From Engelhardtia mirabilis (GTDB lineage Bacteria; Planctomycetota; UBA1135; GCA-002686595): a DNA stretch of 64,000 nt. The translations under genes were made by a program, and so were the position numbers. The stretch spans positions 2,914,001-2,978,000 of the forward strand of contig CP036296.1 of the NCBI GenBank assembly GCA_007751255.1. Reading direction: 5' to 3'. Positions within the stretch are counted from its first letter, which is position 1. Every line of letters begins with the position of its first letter. Under the pieces are notes generated by a model, which saw only the letters and a program-made list of their open reading frames with translations, was not told the origin of the DNA and ran no database searches. This document shows, piece by piece, positions 22,282 to 32,361 of this stretch.

Positions 22282-24876
22282 CTAGAGCACCGAGTTCAGG
22301 ACCTGGACCACCGCCAGCAGGGCAGCCCTGTTCTCGACGTTCTCGTCCCCATCCGCCATGGCCTCCGCGAAGGTGTCGCCATTGAAGATATCCCCGGCCT
22401 TGGTGATGAAGGTCGGATCCCCGGTCAGCATGTAGCCGTACCCCAAACTCGAGATCGTCTGGTAGGTGTTGGTCTCGAACAGCATCCCGTCGGACGGGAT
22501 CGACGCCGGGTTGCAGTAGGCCGGCAGGCTCTCGTTCAGGGGGCCGGTGGCGTACATGCGCGCGGGTCCGTCGAGCACCGGGTGCCAGGCGAAGTCCGAG
22601 ATGAAGGCGTCGTAGAAGTCGCGCAGCACGTCCTCGGTCAGCGCCAGATAGCCGTTGTTCTCACCGCGGAAGACCGTCTCCTTGATGCCCCACATGGCGT
22701 TGTCGCAGATCGAGGTCTCGAAGGCCTGGGCCCCGCGGTAGTTGCCGTCGAGGATCTTGAAGTTGATGTCGGCGTAGATCAGGCCGCTGCAGGCCACCTG
22801 GCCGGCCGAGACCATGTCCATGTAGTCGGTGAACCAGCTGAAGTAGTAGTCGCGCCAGGACTCCTCGGCCAGCGCGTAGCAGGCAGCCATGGTGTCGGCG
22901 GCCCAACCCTCCTGGCGTCCGTAGGGGAAGCCGTTGCCCGGGTGGCTGTTGACGTACTCGATGTCGTACCGCATGCCGGTCTCGACGTAGTTGCCCCACT
23001 GGCTGTTGTAGTGGGGCGAGTACGACATGGCGCACAGTTCGGCCTGCATCTGCAGGTCGTCCTTGGCCATCGGGTCGTTCATGGTCCAGGCCAGCGTCTT
23101 CAAGAGGCGCGTGATGCGGATCAGATGGGCCAGGTCGTAGGAGTCGTAGGACAGCAGCTCGGCCTCGTAGTCCGGTTGACGACCGGCGGTGGCCACCGCG
23201 TTCACCTGGAACGGATCCGCCGTGGCATACCCGAAGGGATCGTTGCTGCCGGGCAGCAGGATCATGAACAGGTTCATCGGGATGTAGGAGATCGAACCGT
23301 TCACCGCCAACCAGTCGGCCAGGGTCGTCGGCCGGCCGTCGATGTGATAGAGGGCGTTGTGCTGCCGATCGATCGCCATGCGGTGGTTCGCCTGGACCTT
23401 GCGGATGCCGTCGACCGAGGCCGACTCCACCGTGCGGATGCCGTCGAACAGGAAGATCTCGTTGCCGCCAGTCATGCCCCCGTAGGAGGCTCCGAAGGGA
23501 TGGGCCCAACCGAGTTGCCCGGCGATGAACGGATAGAGACCCGTGGTCGTTCCGTTCTCGAGGTGACCGATGAGCTCGTTGGCCTCGTTGGTCAGGGCCG
23601 TGCGCAGGTTGGCGTGCCCGACGTGCTCCAGGGAGGGCAGCAGGAAGTTCTGCGGGAAGTAGCGCGCGGTACCCGGGTTCCACCAAGAGTAGTAGTCGTC
23701 GCCGCTACCCGAGTCGACGCCCCGGCGGGCGAAGGCCAGACCCTCGAGGTCCAGCAACTCGCGGGCACGGTCGACCTTGGAGTTGGGCGCGATGGCCAGG
23801 CGCCGGTGCGTCTGGGCCTGGTTGCCCATCACGTGCAGCTTGTTGCCCGCGAGGGGCTTGACCAGCGGGAAGTAGCGCTTGGAGCCGATCGTGTACGGCG
23901 TCCCCATGCCCGGGTCTTCGAAGGTCTGCACCACGCTGTAGCCGACCGGGACCGAGATCTCGAGCGCTTCGAAGTAGAGCTTGCCCTGGGGGTCGTCGTT
24001 GACGGAACCGGTGGCGCCGTCCAGACCGTTGTGGATGCGTAGATCGAGCAGCAGCACGTCCTCCTCGGCCAGGGTGGTCGAGTAGCCGTGGACTCCGAAC
24101 ATGTGCTCGAGCGTGCCGCTCGAGCCACTCACGGGCGTGAACGGCTGCATCACGTTGTGGGTCCGCACCGTTGTCTCGAGCGGGCCAAAGCGCAACACCT
24201 TGGGGTTGTGGGCCTCCTTCAGGGGGGTGAAGGTGTAGACGTGCCCGAAGGCGTCCCAGGTACGCAGCTTGACGGAGCTCTGATCGGCGAGCAACGCGGC
24301 AACGCCGGTACCGATGGCTTGGGTGCCTTCGAGGTGTGCGGCGACAGCCTGGGCTGTCGGCGTTGGCACGGCGAGGCCGCTCGCGACCGCGGCGACCTCG
24401 AACTCCATTCGATCCCCCGTGACGGCTCCGGTCGGGCGCGGAACCCGCGCGATCACCTCGACCACATCGGCCCCGTCCTCTTCACGCGGGTAGCGGCTGA
24501 CGATCTCCAGTTGCGTCGGAACCGAGTTGCCCTCGGCGTCCTTGACGGTCAACGGGTAGGTCGTGCTGCTGTCGGTGAACAGCCCCTTCGGGATCGGCAG
24601 GGTGCCCCGCAGGGTGAACTCGCTCGCGTCGGGGATGACGACCTCCATCACCGCCACGGTCTGGCCCGCGGCGGGCGGCTCGAGGTTGATCTCGGGACTT
24701 GGCCCGGACGGTCCAGGATCGTCGAGGTTGTCGGTGAAGAAGCCGTCGGTGACACCACCGCCGCAGCCTGCCACGAGGAACAGTCCTGCGACCGCCGCGG
24801 CCAAGCCGAGCGGGGAGCTGCCGATAGGTTGCCGCCGCACCACCCCCGTGGTGCAGACCGGCGGATAAGCCGACAT
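22282..24876 (-). CDS. large secreted lipoprotein of unknown function
   Basis: 864 residues. A signal peptide ends in a lipobox, LVAG followed by Cys at about residue 38, so it is lipid-anchored. Next comes a Gly/Pro/acid-rich spacer, a beta-rich region (about 70-400) and a C-terminal half rich in Trp, Tyr and helices (for example QEGWAADTMAACYALAEESWRDYY) that might be an alpha/alpha toroid as in glycan-active enzymes. I do not recognise a family, and no catalytic motif can be pointed to. It precedes the M28 peptidase on the same strand with an 85-base gap that holds the start-codon hairpin. Codon use resembles the neighbourhood. Confidence 0.75.
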   Translation of the reverse strand: MSAYPPVCTTGVVRRQPIGSSPLGLAAAVAGLFLVAGCGGGVTDGFFTDNLDDPGPSGPSPEINLEPPAAGQTVAVMEVVIPDASEFTLRGTLPIPKGLFTDSSTTYPLTVKDAEGNSVPTQLEIVSRYPREEDGADVVEVIARVPRPTGAVTGDRMEFEVAAVASGLAVPTPTAQAVAAHLEGTQAIGTGVAALLADQSSVKLRTWDAFGHVYTFTPLKEAHNPKVLRFGPLETTVRTHNVMQPFTPVSGSSGTLEHMFGVHGYSTTLAEEDVLLLDLRIHNGLDGATGSVNDDPQGKLYFEALEISVPVGYSVVQTFEDPGMGTPYTIGSKRYFPLVKPLAGNKLHVMGNQAQTHRRLAIAPNSKVDRARELLDLEGLAFARRGVDSGSGDDYYSWWNPGTARYFPQNFLLPSLEHVGHANLRTALTNEANELIGHLENGTTTGLYPFIAGQLGWAHPFGASYGGMTGGNEIFLFDGIRTVESASVDGIRKVQANHRMAIDRQHNALYHIDGRPTTLADWLAVNGSISYIPMNLFMILLPGSNDPFGYATADPFQVNAVATAGRQPDYEAELLSYDSYDLAHLIRITRLLKTLAWTMNDPMAKDDLQMQAELCAMSYSPHYNSQWGNYVETGMRYDIEYVNSHPGNGFPYGRQEGWAADTMAACYALAEESWRDYYFSWFTDYMDMVSAGQVACSGLIYADINFKILDGNYRGAQAFETSICDNAMWGIKETVFRGENNGYLALTEDVLRDFYDAFISDFAWHPVLDGPARMYATGPLNESLPAYCNPASIPSDGMLFETNTYQTISSLGYGYMLTGDPTFITKAGDIFNGDTFAEAMADGDENVENRAALLAVVQVLNSVL

Positions 24877-25278
24877 CCGTTGAGACCCCTTGAGTCGGGA
24901 GGCAAGTCCGGTGCAGCCTTCCCAAGCCGCGTTCTACCGGTCGCCTCGTGCAGCCAGGGATCGGCCCGCGCGCCGCGCGCTCTGGAGCCGCCGGCGCGAA
25001 AAGCCACGGATTGCCGTTCGGTTGCGCGAGCTGCCGCCAACAGGGCGGCCTCGGCGGCCTCAGTGACGCTCGGAAGGACTTTCCATTTGGAGCTCGAGTC
25101 CTCCGCGGACGGGCGCCCCCCCCGGTCGGTCGAGTCGTCGGACCAGGCCCCTGGGCCTCGCTGTCAACCGGTGTGGACTCAGCTGCCCAGGGTGGTCACG
25201 CGGCCCGCGGCCGAAGGCACCGGCAAGGGCCGCCCGGCTGTCGGCGGCATGGATGGGCCTGCCGCCCGTCGATCGAGT
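24877..25278. other. 402-base intergenic region upstream of the lipoprotein gene
   Basis: No gene found. It carries one copy of the 13-base palindrome (25072-25084). The rest shows no obvious structure. Confidence 0.5.
25072..25084. promoter_or_regulatory. 13-bp palindromic motif, copy C (upstream of lipoprotein gene)
   Basis: GGAAGGACTTTCC, about 200 bases upstream of the lipoprotein start. It belongs to the same family as the copies near clpP, the SGNH-like gene and the HDAC-like gene. Confidence 0.4.
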
Positions 25279-25944
25279 TCAACGGGCGAGGAGCTCGGCG
25301 CAGGCGCCCAGCGCCCGCGCCAGGTCATCATCCCCCGCTGCCTCGGCTGCCTCGCGGCGCGCGTGGCAGTGCTCGACCGCGGTCCGGCCGCTGGCGTCGG
25401 TTTGGGCCGCATCGGCGCCTGCTGCGAGCAGGGCCTCGACCTTGGCGCTCGAGCCCAGGGCCGCCGCCAGGGGGGTCAAGCCCGCGAAGCCGGCGGGGTC
25501 GAAATCGGCCGGCAGGCAGCGGTCGACGCGCGCTCCGAGTCGCGCCAGGGCTGCCACCTCGTCGGGCGTGCCGTGGACCACCGCGAACTGCAGGGGGGTG
25601 AGCCCCTCGGCCTGTCGGGCCTCCAGTTCGGCGCCTGCGTCGACCAGGGGCCGCGCGAGCTGCACCGGCTCGTCCCCGAAGCCGCCGTCTCCTTCGACGT
25701 CGACGATCAGGTGCAGGGCGGTCTCGCCGTCCTCGGTGGTGGCGTTGGGGTCGGCGCCGGCGGCCAGCAGTGCTTCGATCATGCGGGGGTCGCGATCGAT
25801 CCCCATCAGGACCCGCATCAGGGGCGTCAGCCCGCCCTCGTCGCGTCGGTTGGCCAGGGCGCGGTCGGCGGCCAAGAGCCGTCCCAGGGCAGCCACGTCT
25901 CCGTCGTCGATCGCGTCCTGCAGGGCCTGACTGGCGTCGTCCAT
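25279..25944 (-). CDS. ankyrin-repeat protein
   Basis: 221 residues made almost wholly of ankyrin repeats, recognisable by the recurring pattern GxTPLxxA and LLxAGADxN: for example GLTPLMRVLMG, ALLAAGADPNATTEDGETALH, GLTPLQFAVVHG and ALLAAGADAAQTDASGRTAVEH. There is no signal peptide, so it is probably a cytoplasmic binding protein with unknown partner. The start is uncertain: ATG at 25944 (taken) or 25956, neither with a clear Shine-Dalgarno. It follows boxB on the same strand but is separated from it by a strong hairpin, so it is likely transcribed on its own. Confidence 0.8.
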   Translation of the reverse strand: MDDASQALQDAIDDGDVAALGRLLAADRALANRRDEGGLTPLMRVLMGIDRDPRMIEALLAAGADPNATTEDGETALHLIVDVEGDGGFGDEPVQLARPLVDAGAELEARQAEGLTPLQFAVVHGTPDEVAALARLGARVDRCLPADFDPAGFAGLTPLAAALGSSAKVEALLAAGADAAQTDASGRTAVEHCHARREAAEAAGDDDLARALGACAELLAR

Positions 25945-25991
25945 CGGCGGCAGCATAGCGACCGCCGGGGCTCTGAGCGCCCCCGAACGCG

Positions 25992-26025
25992 CGCACGCCC
26001 GCCGGTTCGGACCGGCGGGCGTGCG
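25992..26025 (-). terminator. terminator hairpin downstream of boxB
   Basis: A perfect 15-bp stem (25992-26006 with 26011-26025) with a TCGG/CCGA tetraloop, starting 23 bases after the boxB stop codon. There is no long T tract, which is common in very GC-rich genomes. Confidence 0.7.
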
Positions 26026-26048
26026 TGACAGTGTCGGAGGAGTCCGGA

Positions 26049-27455
<1,407 letters not shown>

Positions 27456-27552
27456 GGTTGCGTGTGAGTTCGGTGGAAGGGCCAGGAGAAGAGGGTGAAG
27501 TCGTGTTCGGTGGGGCGGCCGCGGACCGACGCCGAGTCGGTGCGGCGTCGGG

Positions 27553-29250
27553 TCAGGTGCGCTTGTAGTCGAACTCGGGGGCCTGGGGCGTCCCGTAGCA
27601 CTTCAGCGCGCCGCGCTCGCCCACCGCGTTGGGGCGTTGGAAGATCCAGTTCTGCCAGGCGGTCAGTCGCCCGAAGATCTTGGTCTCCATGGTCTCGGGT
27701 CCGGCGAAGCGCAGGTTCGCCTCCATGCCGGTCAGGGCGTCGGGCGAGTAGGCCGTGCGCTCTTCGATCGCGAGGCGGATCTCGTCGTCCCAGTCGATCT
27801 CGTCCGGGGCGCTGGTGGCCAGGCCGAGCTCGTCCGCGGTCTCCGCGTCGATCGCCCCCTGGTGCTCGAGGATGCGGGCCGGGGCCGTCTCGTCACCGAG
27901 GAAGCGGGTCTCGAGGCGCGAAATGCCGTTGGACATGGGGAACAGCCCGCCGTTGGCCGTGCCGGAGATACCCATCTGCACCGGGAGCTCCGGATCGTTG
28001 AGCAGGTAGATGCGGTCCGCCGCCAGGGCCATCTCGAGGAACAGACCTGCGAAGGCCGTGCCCTGGTCGGCGATGGCGTAGAAGCTCTTGGCGGTGTTGT
28101 CCTGGCGCTTGAGCACGCGCTTGACGAAGTTCCGCACCTCGACGGTGAACCAGTGGCTATCGGCGAGCAGGGCGTCGGCGCCCAGGGCCACGTCGATCGA
28201 GCCGACGACCCGCAGCAGCACCACGGCGACTTCAGGCAGGTTCATCCGCAGGTGGCAGAGGGCGTCGTCGACCTCGCGGAAGGCCTGGAAGACCCACCAC
28301 GACGCGCCGGCCGCGTGGGCCTCGGCGGCCGTCTTCGGGCCGACCTCGGCGGGCAGGTTGACGGTCAGGTGCGCGGTGCGACCGTCGTCGGCGATGGTCA
28401 GCTCCACGTACTCGTAGCTGCGACCCTGGCCGGCTTCGGTGTACTCCAGCCGCGTCAGGTCGATGCCCTGGTTGCCCGAGGCGTCGGGCAGCTCGTCGGC
28501 CAGCTCGCGCGCCATGGCGGACACGGACTCGCTCCACTTGGACAGGGGCGCGATGCGATCGACCAGGTCCCACTCGACCGCGCGCTTGCCCTTGATGCCC
28601 TCGGCCAGGGTTGAGAACACGTCGGTGCGGTCGCGGCGGATCTTGCGCTTGTCGGCGATGCGCGTGAGGCCGCCGGTGCCGGGCAGCACGCCCAGGAGCG
28701 GCAGCTCGGGGAAGGACACCGCGCTGTTGCGGTCGTCCACCAGCAGGATCTTGTCGCAGGCCAGGGCCAGCTCGTAGCCGCCACCCGAGGCGGTGCCGTT
28801 GAGCGCGGCCAGGAAGCGCACGTTCGAGTTGGCGCTGGCGTCCTCGATGCCGCAGCGCGTCTCGTTGGTGTACTTGCAGAAGTTGACTTTGAACCCGTGC
28901 GGGCTCGTCGACAGCATGTTGATGTTCGCGCCGGCGCAGAACACGCGGTCGAGCCCGCCGGTGACGACGCAGGTGCGCACCTGGGGCTGCTCGAAGCGCA
29001 GGCGCTGGATCGCGTCCGCCAGCTCGATGTCCACGCCCAGGTCGTAGGAGTTGAGCTTCAACTCGTAGTCGCTGCGCTGACCCCCCTCGGGATCCACGGC
29101 CATGGTCAAGGTGGCGATGTCGCCGTCGACCTCCAGGCGCCAGTGCTTGTACTGCGCCGGTGCGGTGCGGAAGTCCTGCACCATGGTGCTCGCGGGCGTG
29201 CTGGTCGTCGCCCCGGGGGCGGCCTCCGTCGTCGCGCTGGTCGTCGTCAC
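27553..29250 (-). CDS. boxC: 2,3-epoxybenzoyl-CoA dihydrolase BoxC
   Basis: Crotonase-superfamily enzyme of 565 residues that opens epoxybenzoyl-CoA by hydrolytic ring cleavage, releasing formate. The N-terminal crotonase half shows RVFCAGANINMLSTSPHGFKVNFCKYTNETR and LNGTASGGGYELALACDKILLVDDR; a second diverged half follows. Homology begins at DFRTAPAQYKHWRLEVDG. The GTG at 29250 adds 22 Thr/Ala-rich residues with coding-like third positions; an ATG at 29184 is the alternative start. It is first gene of boxC-boxB and divergent from the BoxR-type regulator, which very probably represses it. Identification is very firm. Confidence 0.95.
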   Translation of the reverse strand: MTTTSATTEAAPGATTSTPASTMVQDFRTAPAQYKHWRLEVDGDIATLTMAVDPEGGQRSDYELKLNSYDLGVDIELADAIQRLRFEQPQVRTCVVTGGLDRVFCAGANINMLSTSPHGFKVNFCKYTNETRCGIEDASANSNVRFLAALNGTASGGGYELALACDKILLVDDRNSAVSFPELPLLGVLPGTGGLTRIADKRKIRRDRTDVFSTLAEGIKGKRAVEWDLVDRIAPLSKWSESVSAMARELADELPDASGNQGIDLTRLEYTEAGQGRSYEYVELTIADDGRTAHLTVNLPAEVGPKTAAEAHAAGASWWVFQAFREVDDALCHLRMNLPEVAVVLLRVVGSIDVALGADALLADSHWFTVEVRNFVKRVLKRQDNTAKSFYAIADQGTAFAGLFLEMALAADRIYLLNDPELPVQMGISGTANGGLFPMSNGISRLETRFLGDETAPARILEHQGAIDAETADELGLATSAPDEIDWDDEIRLAIEERTAYSPDALTGMEANLRFAGPETMETKIFGRLTAWQNWIFQRPNAVGERGALKCYGTPQAPEFDYKRT

Positions 29251-29364
29251 GGGTCGTGGTTGGGTCGGGGGTTCGGGACGGTGCCGCTGCGTCCGGGCCC
29301 GGGCGGGCGGCGTGTGGGTTGAGCTGAGCAGTCTCCGCCGCCCCGAGCGATCCTGGTCGTTCGG

Positions 29365-29394
29365 CGTCGATCGATCGGTAGGTATCGATCGACG
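29365..29394. promoter_or_regulatory. 11-bp inverted repeat in the boxR-boxC divergent promoter region (putative operator)
   Basis: CGTCGATCGAT (29365-29375) and ATCGATCGACG (29384-29394) are exact inverted copies with an 8-base spacer. The site lies between the divergent regulator and boxC genes, 14 bases before the annotated regulator start. A binding site for the regulator is inferred from position and symmetry. Confidence 0.55.
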
Positions 29395-29406
29395 TCGCAG
29401 GGGATT

Positions 29407-29428
29407 GAATGGGAAATATAGTTCCCGT
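29407..29428. promoter_or_regulatory. AT-rich palindrome overlapping the boxR start
   Basis: AATGGGAA-ATATAG-TTCCCGTT, an 8-base imperfect inverted repeat with an AT-only core except one G, unusual in this GC-rich window. It overlaps the first ATG (29409) of the regulator, so either it is an autoregulatory operator or -10 region and translation starts further in (for example GTG at 29463), or it is chance. Confidence 0.35.
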
Positions 29429-30206
29429 TGCGTCAGCAGGTGGGCATGATACCGCCCAACTCGTGAAGCATCACCCCTTTCTTCGAGAGCTCGGTCGACG
29501 GCTGCGCGCCGCCCGTCAAGCCGAGGGCTACTCGGTCGCGGAGCTGGCCGACCGCGCCGACCTCTCGCGGCGCTACCTGACCGATGCCGAGGCCGGGCGC
29601 GCCAATCCCTCGGTCCTGGTGCTCCTGCGCCTGGCCAAGGCCTTGGGTACTTCCCTGGCCGGACTGGTGGACATCCCCTTGCGCGAGCGCTTGGCGGAGC
29701 GGGTCGCCCTGGTGGGGTTGCGCGGCGCCGGCAAGACCACCGTGGGGCGGCAGTTGGCCCTGGCGCTCGAGGTGCCCTTCGTCGAACTCGACGAGAGCGT
29801 CGAACGCTCCGCGGGACTGCCCCTGGGGCAACTCTTCGACCTGCACGGGGCCGAGAGCTTCCAGCGCTACCTGCGGGACGCCCTGGAGGCGGTCCTGGCC
29901 CAAGGCGAGCGTCTGGTCCTCGCCGCCGGAGGCTCGATCGCCGACGACGAGCAGGTCTTCTCGCGCCTGCTCGAGACCAGCCGAACCGTCTGGCTGGCCG
30001 CCGACCCCCGCGAGCACTACGACCGCGTCGCCGCCCAGGGCGACCTGCGGCCCATGGCCGGTCGGCCGCGCGCCTTCGACGAGCTGGAGCAGCTGCTCGA
30101 GCGCCGTCGCCCCGCCTACGAGCGCTGCGAGCTCAAGGTCGACACCAGCGGCCAGACCCCGGAAGAGGTGACCGAGCAGATCCTGGCATTCTTGAGCGCG
30201 AGCTGA
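29409..30206 (+). CDS. boxR: BoxR/BzdR-type transcriptional regulator (HTH plus shikimate-kinase-like domain)
   Basis: 265 residues. An XRE-type helix-turn-helix (FLRELGRRLRAARQAEGYSVAELADRADLSRRYLTDAEAG, about 24-65) is followed by a shikimate-kinase-like domain with a P-loop GLRGAGKTTVGRQLA and FVELDESVERSAGLPLGQLF. In BzdR and BoxR this second domain binds benzoyl-CoA, which releases the repressor from DNA. The gene is divergent from boxC-boxB with about 158 bases between starts that hold an 11-bp inverted repeat. Start codon is uncertain: ATG 29409 lies inside a palindrome, and homology would also permit GTG 29463. Assignment is firm from domain order plus context. Confidence 0.93.
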   Translation: MGNIVPVASAGGHDTAQLVKHHPFLRELGRRLRAARQAEGYSVAELADRADLSRRYLTDAEAGRANPSVLVLLRLAKALGTSLAGLVDIPLRERLAERVALVGLRGAGKTTVGRQLALALEVPFVELDESVERSAGLPLGQLFDLHGAESFQRYLRDALEAVLAQGERLVLAAGGSIADDEQVFSRLLETSRTVWLAADPREHYDRVAAQGDLRPMAGRPRAFDELEQLLERRRPAYERCELKVDTSGQTPEEVTEQILAFLSAS

Positions 30207-30248
30207 GTAGAGCGGGCCCGACTGCCATCGGAGCGCTGAACATGGAGC

Positions 30249-30284
30249 GGGCGCCGCCCGGCGATCGATCGCCGGGCGGCGCCC
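30249..30284. terminator. 36-bp perfect palindrome, bidirectional terminator
   Basis: An 18-bp arm (GGGCGCCGCCCGGCGATC) directly abuts its reverse complement. It sits 43 bases after the boxR stop and about 100 bases past the stop of the opposing cytochrome-like gene, so it serves convergent transcripts. Confidence 0.65.
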
Positions 30285-30382
30285 ACTTCAGTTCGGCTCG
30301 AGCGCGAATCGAGTGGCTGGGTCCATATGGACTCGCAGCGGCGAGGTTCGCCGCCTCGACCGCGGACTCGGCCCCGCGGCTG

Positions 30383-30910
30383 CTACCGTCCGCCTTCGCC
30401 TCGTTCACCGCGCGGGCTGCGCTCACCGCGCTCGCCACCACCGCCCTTGAACTTGTCGTGGCCCTCGCGCTCCATGGGCCGCACTCGCTCGTCGTAGATG
30501 GCCTGGGCCGCTTCGAAGTCGCCGTCCAGGAAGGAACGCTCGAGGTCGATCAGGTTCGTGAGCAGCGTCAGCATCGTGCGCCGGTAGTCGGTGACGAATG
30601 CCGGACGCTCTTCCTCGGACTTGGCTTCGGCGGTCTCCGGGATCTCGCCCTTGGCCTGGATCACGGCCGCTTGCATGTCGCTGACGATCGAGAGGCAGCC
30701 GGCGGCGTCCTGGCGGGCCATCATCGCGCGCAGCGCGCGGGTACCACCCTTGAGGCGCGACATGGCCTGTTCAAGGGGCCCCTCTTCCTCGTGCTCCTCG
30801 CTGTGCTCTTGCGTACCCCGCTCCTGCTGGAGGGTGCCGGAGTTCTGGACGATGGGCAGGAGCAGCGGGGCGGCGATGGCCGCGAGCATCAGGACGGGTC
30901 GGCGGAGCAT
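30383..30910 (-). CDS. cytochrome b562-like secreted four-helix protein
   Basis: 175 residues. The ATG at 30910 opens a signal peptide (MLRRPVLMLAAIAAPLLLPIVQ). The mature part is helical and fits the cytochrome b562 pattern: PLEQAMSRLKGGTRAL with a Met at the position of the axial Met ligand near the first helix, a long Ala-rich second helix, and a C-terminal helix REGHDKFK with a His at the axial-ligand place. The end is a Gly/Glu/Arg repeat tail (GGGGERGERSPRGERGEGGR). Heme binding is inferred from the two ligands and length; similarity is moderate, so a heme-free relative (CpxP-like helical protein) remains possible. It is convergent with boxR. Confidence 0.55.
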   Translation of the reverse strand: MLRRPVLMLAAIAAPLLLPIVQNSGTLQQERGTQEHSEEHEEEGPLEQAMSRLKGGTRALRAMMARQDAAGCLSIVSDMQAAVIQAKGEIPETAEAKSEEERPAFVTDYRRTMLTLLTNLIDLERSFLDGDFEAAQAIYDERVRPMEREGHDKFKGGGGERGERSPRGERGEGGR

Positions 30911-31007
30911 GATCGTTGGTCGTAGTCGGGTGCGGGGTCGGCGTGCCACCTACGGAGCGGCACGGTGTGCGTGGGCTTGGGCTCGGATAGGGTCGTTTCA
31001 GTCGCGA

Positions 31008-31982
31008 TCAAGACCGCTCGGATCGATCGCCGGAGGCGGACGCGCAGCCTAGCAGCTCGGCCACATGGGCCGTGGCGCTGGCCGCCAGGGCGGTGAGGTC
31101 GTAGCCGCCTTCGAGCACCGACACGACGCGCCCGCCGCAGGCGCCGTTGGCGAGCTCGACCAGCCCGGCGGTGAGCGCGGCGAAGTCGTCGTCGACCAGA
31201 GCCGTCTGCGCCAGGGGATCGTCGCGGTGGGCGTCGAAGCCGGCCGAGATCAACAGGAGCTGCGGCCGGAACCGATCCAGGGCAGGCAGGACGTGGTCCT
31301 CGAGCGCGGCCAGCCAAGCGGTGCCGTCGCTGCCGGCGGGCAGGGGGCAGTTGAGCGTCGCGCCCTCGCCCTCGGCCACACCCCGCTCCTGCGCCCGACC
31401 GGTCCCCGGATAGAGCGGGAACTGGTGCAGGCTGGCGTAGAAGACCGACGGGTCGCGCTCGAACAGGTGCTGGGTGCCGTTGCCGTGGTGGACGTCGAAG
31501 TCGACGATCGCGACGCGCTCCACTCCGGCGTGCTGCTGGGCCCAACGGGCGGCGACGGCGACGTGGTCGAACAGGCAGAAGCCCATGGCCCGGTCGTGCT
31601 CCGCATGGTGCCCCGGCGGGCGGGACGCCACGAAGGCCGCCTTCGCCTCGCCCGACATCACCGCGCGCGTGCCCTCGACAGCGGCGCCGCTGGTGGCCAG
31701 GGCGGCGCGGAAGGATGCGGAGGTGGTGAAGGTGTCGGGATCGAGCATGCGCCCGCCGGCCCGCGAGGCCGCCTCGACCTGGGCCACGTAGTCCACCGCG
31801 TGCACCGCCTCGATCCAGGGTCGCTCGGCGGGGGCCGGGGTGCGCTCCACCAGGCGCGCGGCAAGGCTGCTGGCGCGCAGGGCATCGACGACCGCCGCCG
31901 CGCGCTCCGGCCGCTCGGGGTGCTCGGTGGTGGCGCGGTGCTGCGCCTGGGCGTCGCTGTGGAAGAGGAGCAGGTCGGTCAC
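31008..31982 (-). CDS. histone deacetylase-family zinc hydrolase (class II type)
   Basis: 324 residues from a GTG at 31982. Family motifs are all present: EHPERPERA near the start, RPPGHHAEHDRAMGFCLFDHVAVAA with the catalytic His pair, the zinc site VDFDVHHGNGTQHLF (Asp, His) and LLISAGFDAHRDDPLA (Asp), and VLEGGYDL close to the end. Bacterial members deacetylate acetylpolyamines or other small amides (for example acetylpolyamine amidohydrolase), and some may act on proteins; the substrate cannot be read here. Upstream in-frame sequence back to 32375 is Pro/Arg-rich and unrelated. Three copies of the 13-bp palindrome lie upstream. Confidence 0.9.
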   Translation of the reverse strand: MTDLLLFHSDAQAQHRATTEHPERPERAAAVVDALRASSLAARLVERTPAPAERPWIEAVHAVDYVAQVEAASRAGGRMLDPDTFTTSASFRAALATSGAAVEGTRAVMSGEAKAAFVASRPPGHHAEHDRAMGFCLFDHVAVAARWAQQHAGVERVAIVDFDVHHGNGTQHLFERDPSVFYASLHQFPLYPGTGRAQERGVAEGEGATLNCPLPAGSDGTAWLAALEDHVLPALDRFRPQLLLISAGFDAHRDDPLAQTALVDDDFAALTAGLVELANGACGGRVVSVLEGGYDLTALAASATAHVAELLGCASASGDRSERS

Positions 31983-32361
31983 GTGGGTGCCCAGTCTGAC
32001 AGGGCGCGGGGCACGGGTCGATCCGGTGGCGCGACCTGGGAGCGGTGTGAATGAACTTTCACGCCGCGCGCCGCTGGGGGAAGGACCTTCCTGCCGCCCA
32101 GGGAAGGATCTGCCCGGTACGGAAGGTTCTTCCGCCCCGCGACACGCCGAGTCGCGAGCCGAGGAATCCACTGGCCCGCGGCGCTCGCCAGACGGGGGTA
32201 GTTTTGAGTGCACGGCCAAGTGGGGTCTCCGTGGGGGGGATCGGCGCGGCGGTGTGGGGGTCAGCACGACATCAGGGGGGCGGCGCATTCCGATCGCGCC
32301 GCCTGTCGAGCGGGCACCGTGACTCGAACCAAAGGGCGGGACCCAGGTCTCGCGACTTCCG
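31983..32361. other. 379-base divergent intergenic region with three palindromic motifs
   Basis: No gene found. Three 13-base motifs of the same family are clustered at 32079-32133 between the HDAC-like gene (minus) and the barrel gene (plus). This is the densest cluster in the window. Confidence 0.5.
32079..32133. promoter_or_regulatory. cluster of three 13-bp palindromic motifs (copies D, E, F)
   Basis: GGAAGGACCTTCC at 32079-32091, GGAAGGATCTGCC at 32102-32114 and GGAAGGTTCTTCC at 32121-32133. The centres are 23 and 19 bases apart, about two helical turns, so bound proteins would face nearly the same side of DNA. Located between divergent starts at 31982 and 32362. Confidence 0.5.

Noticed and set aside
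30249..30284. 36-bp palindrome as an attachment or resolution site
   Set aside because: No recombinase is near, and its place between convergent stops fits a terminator.
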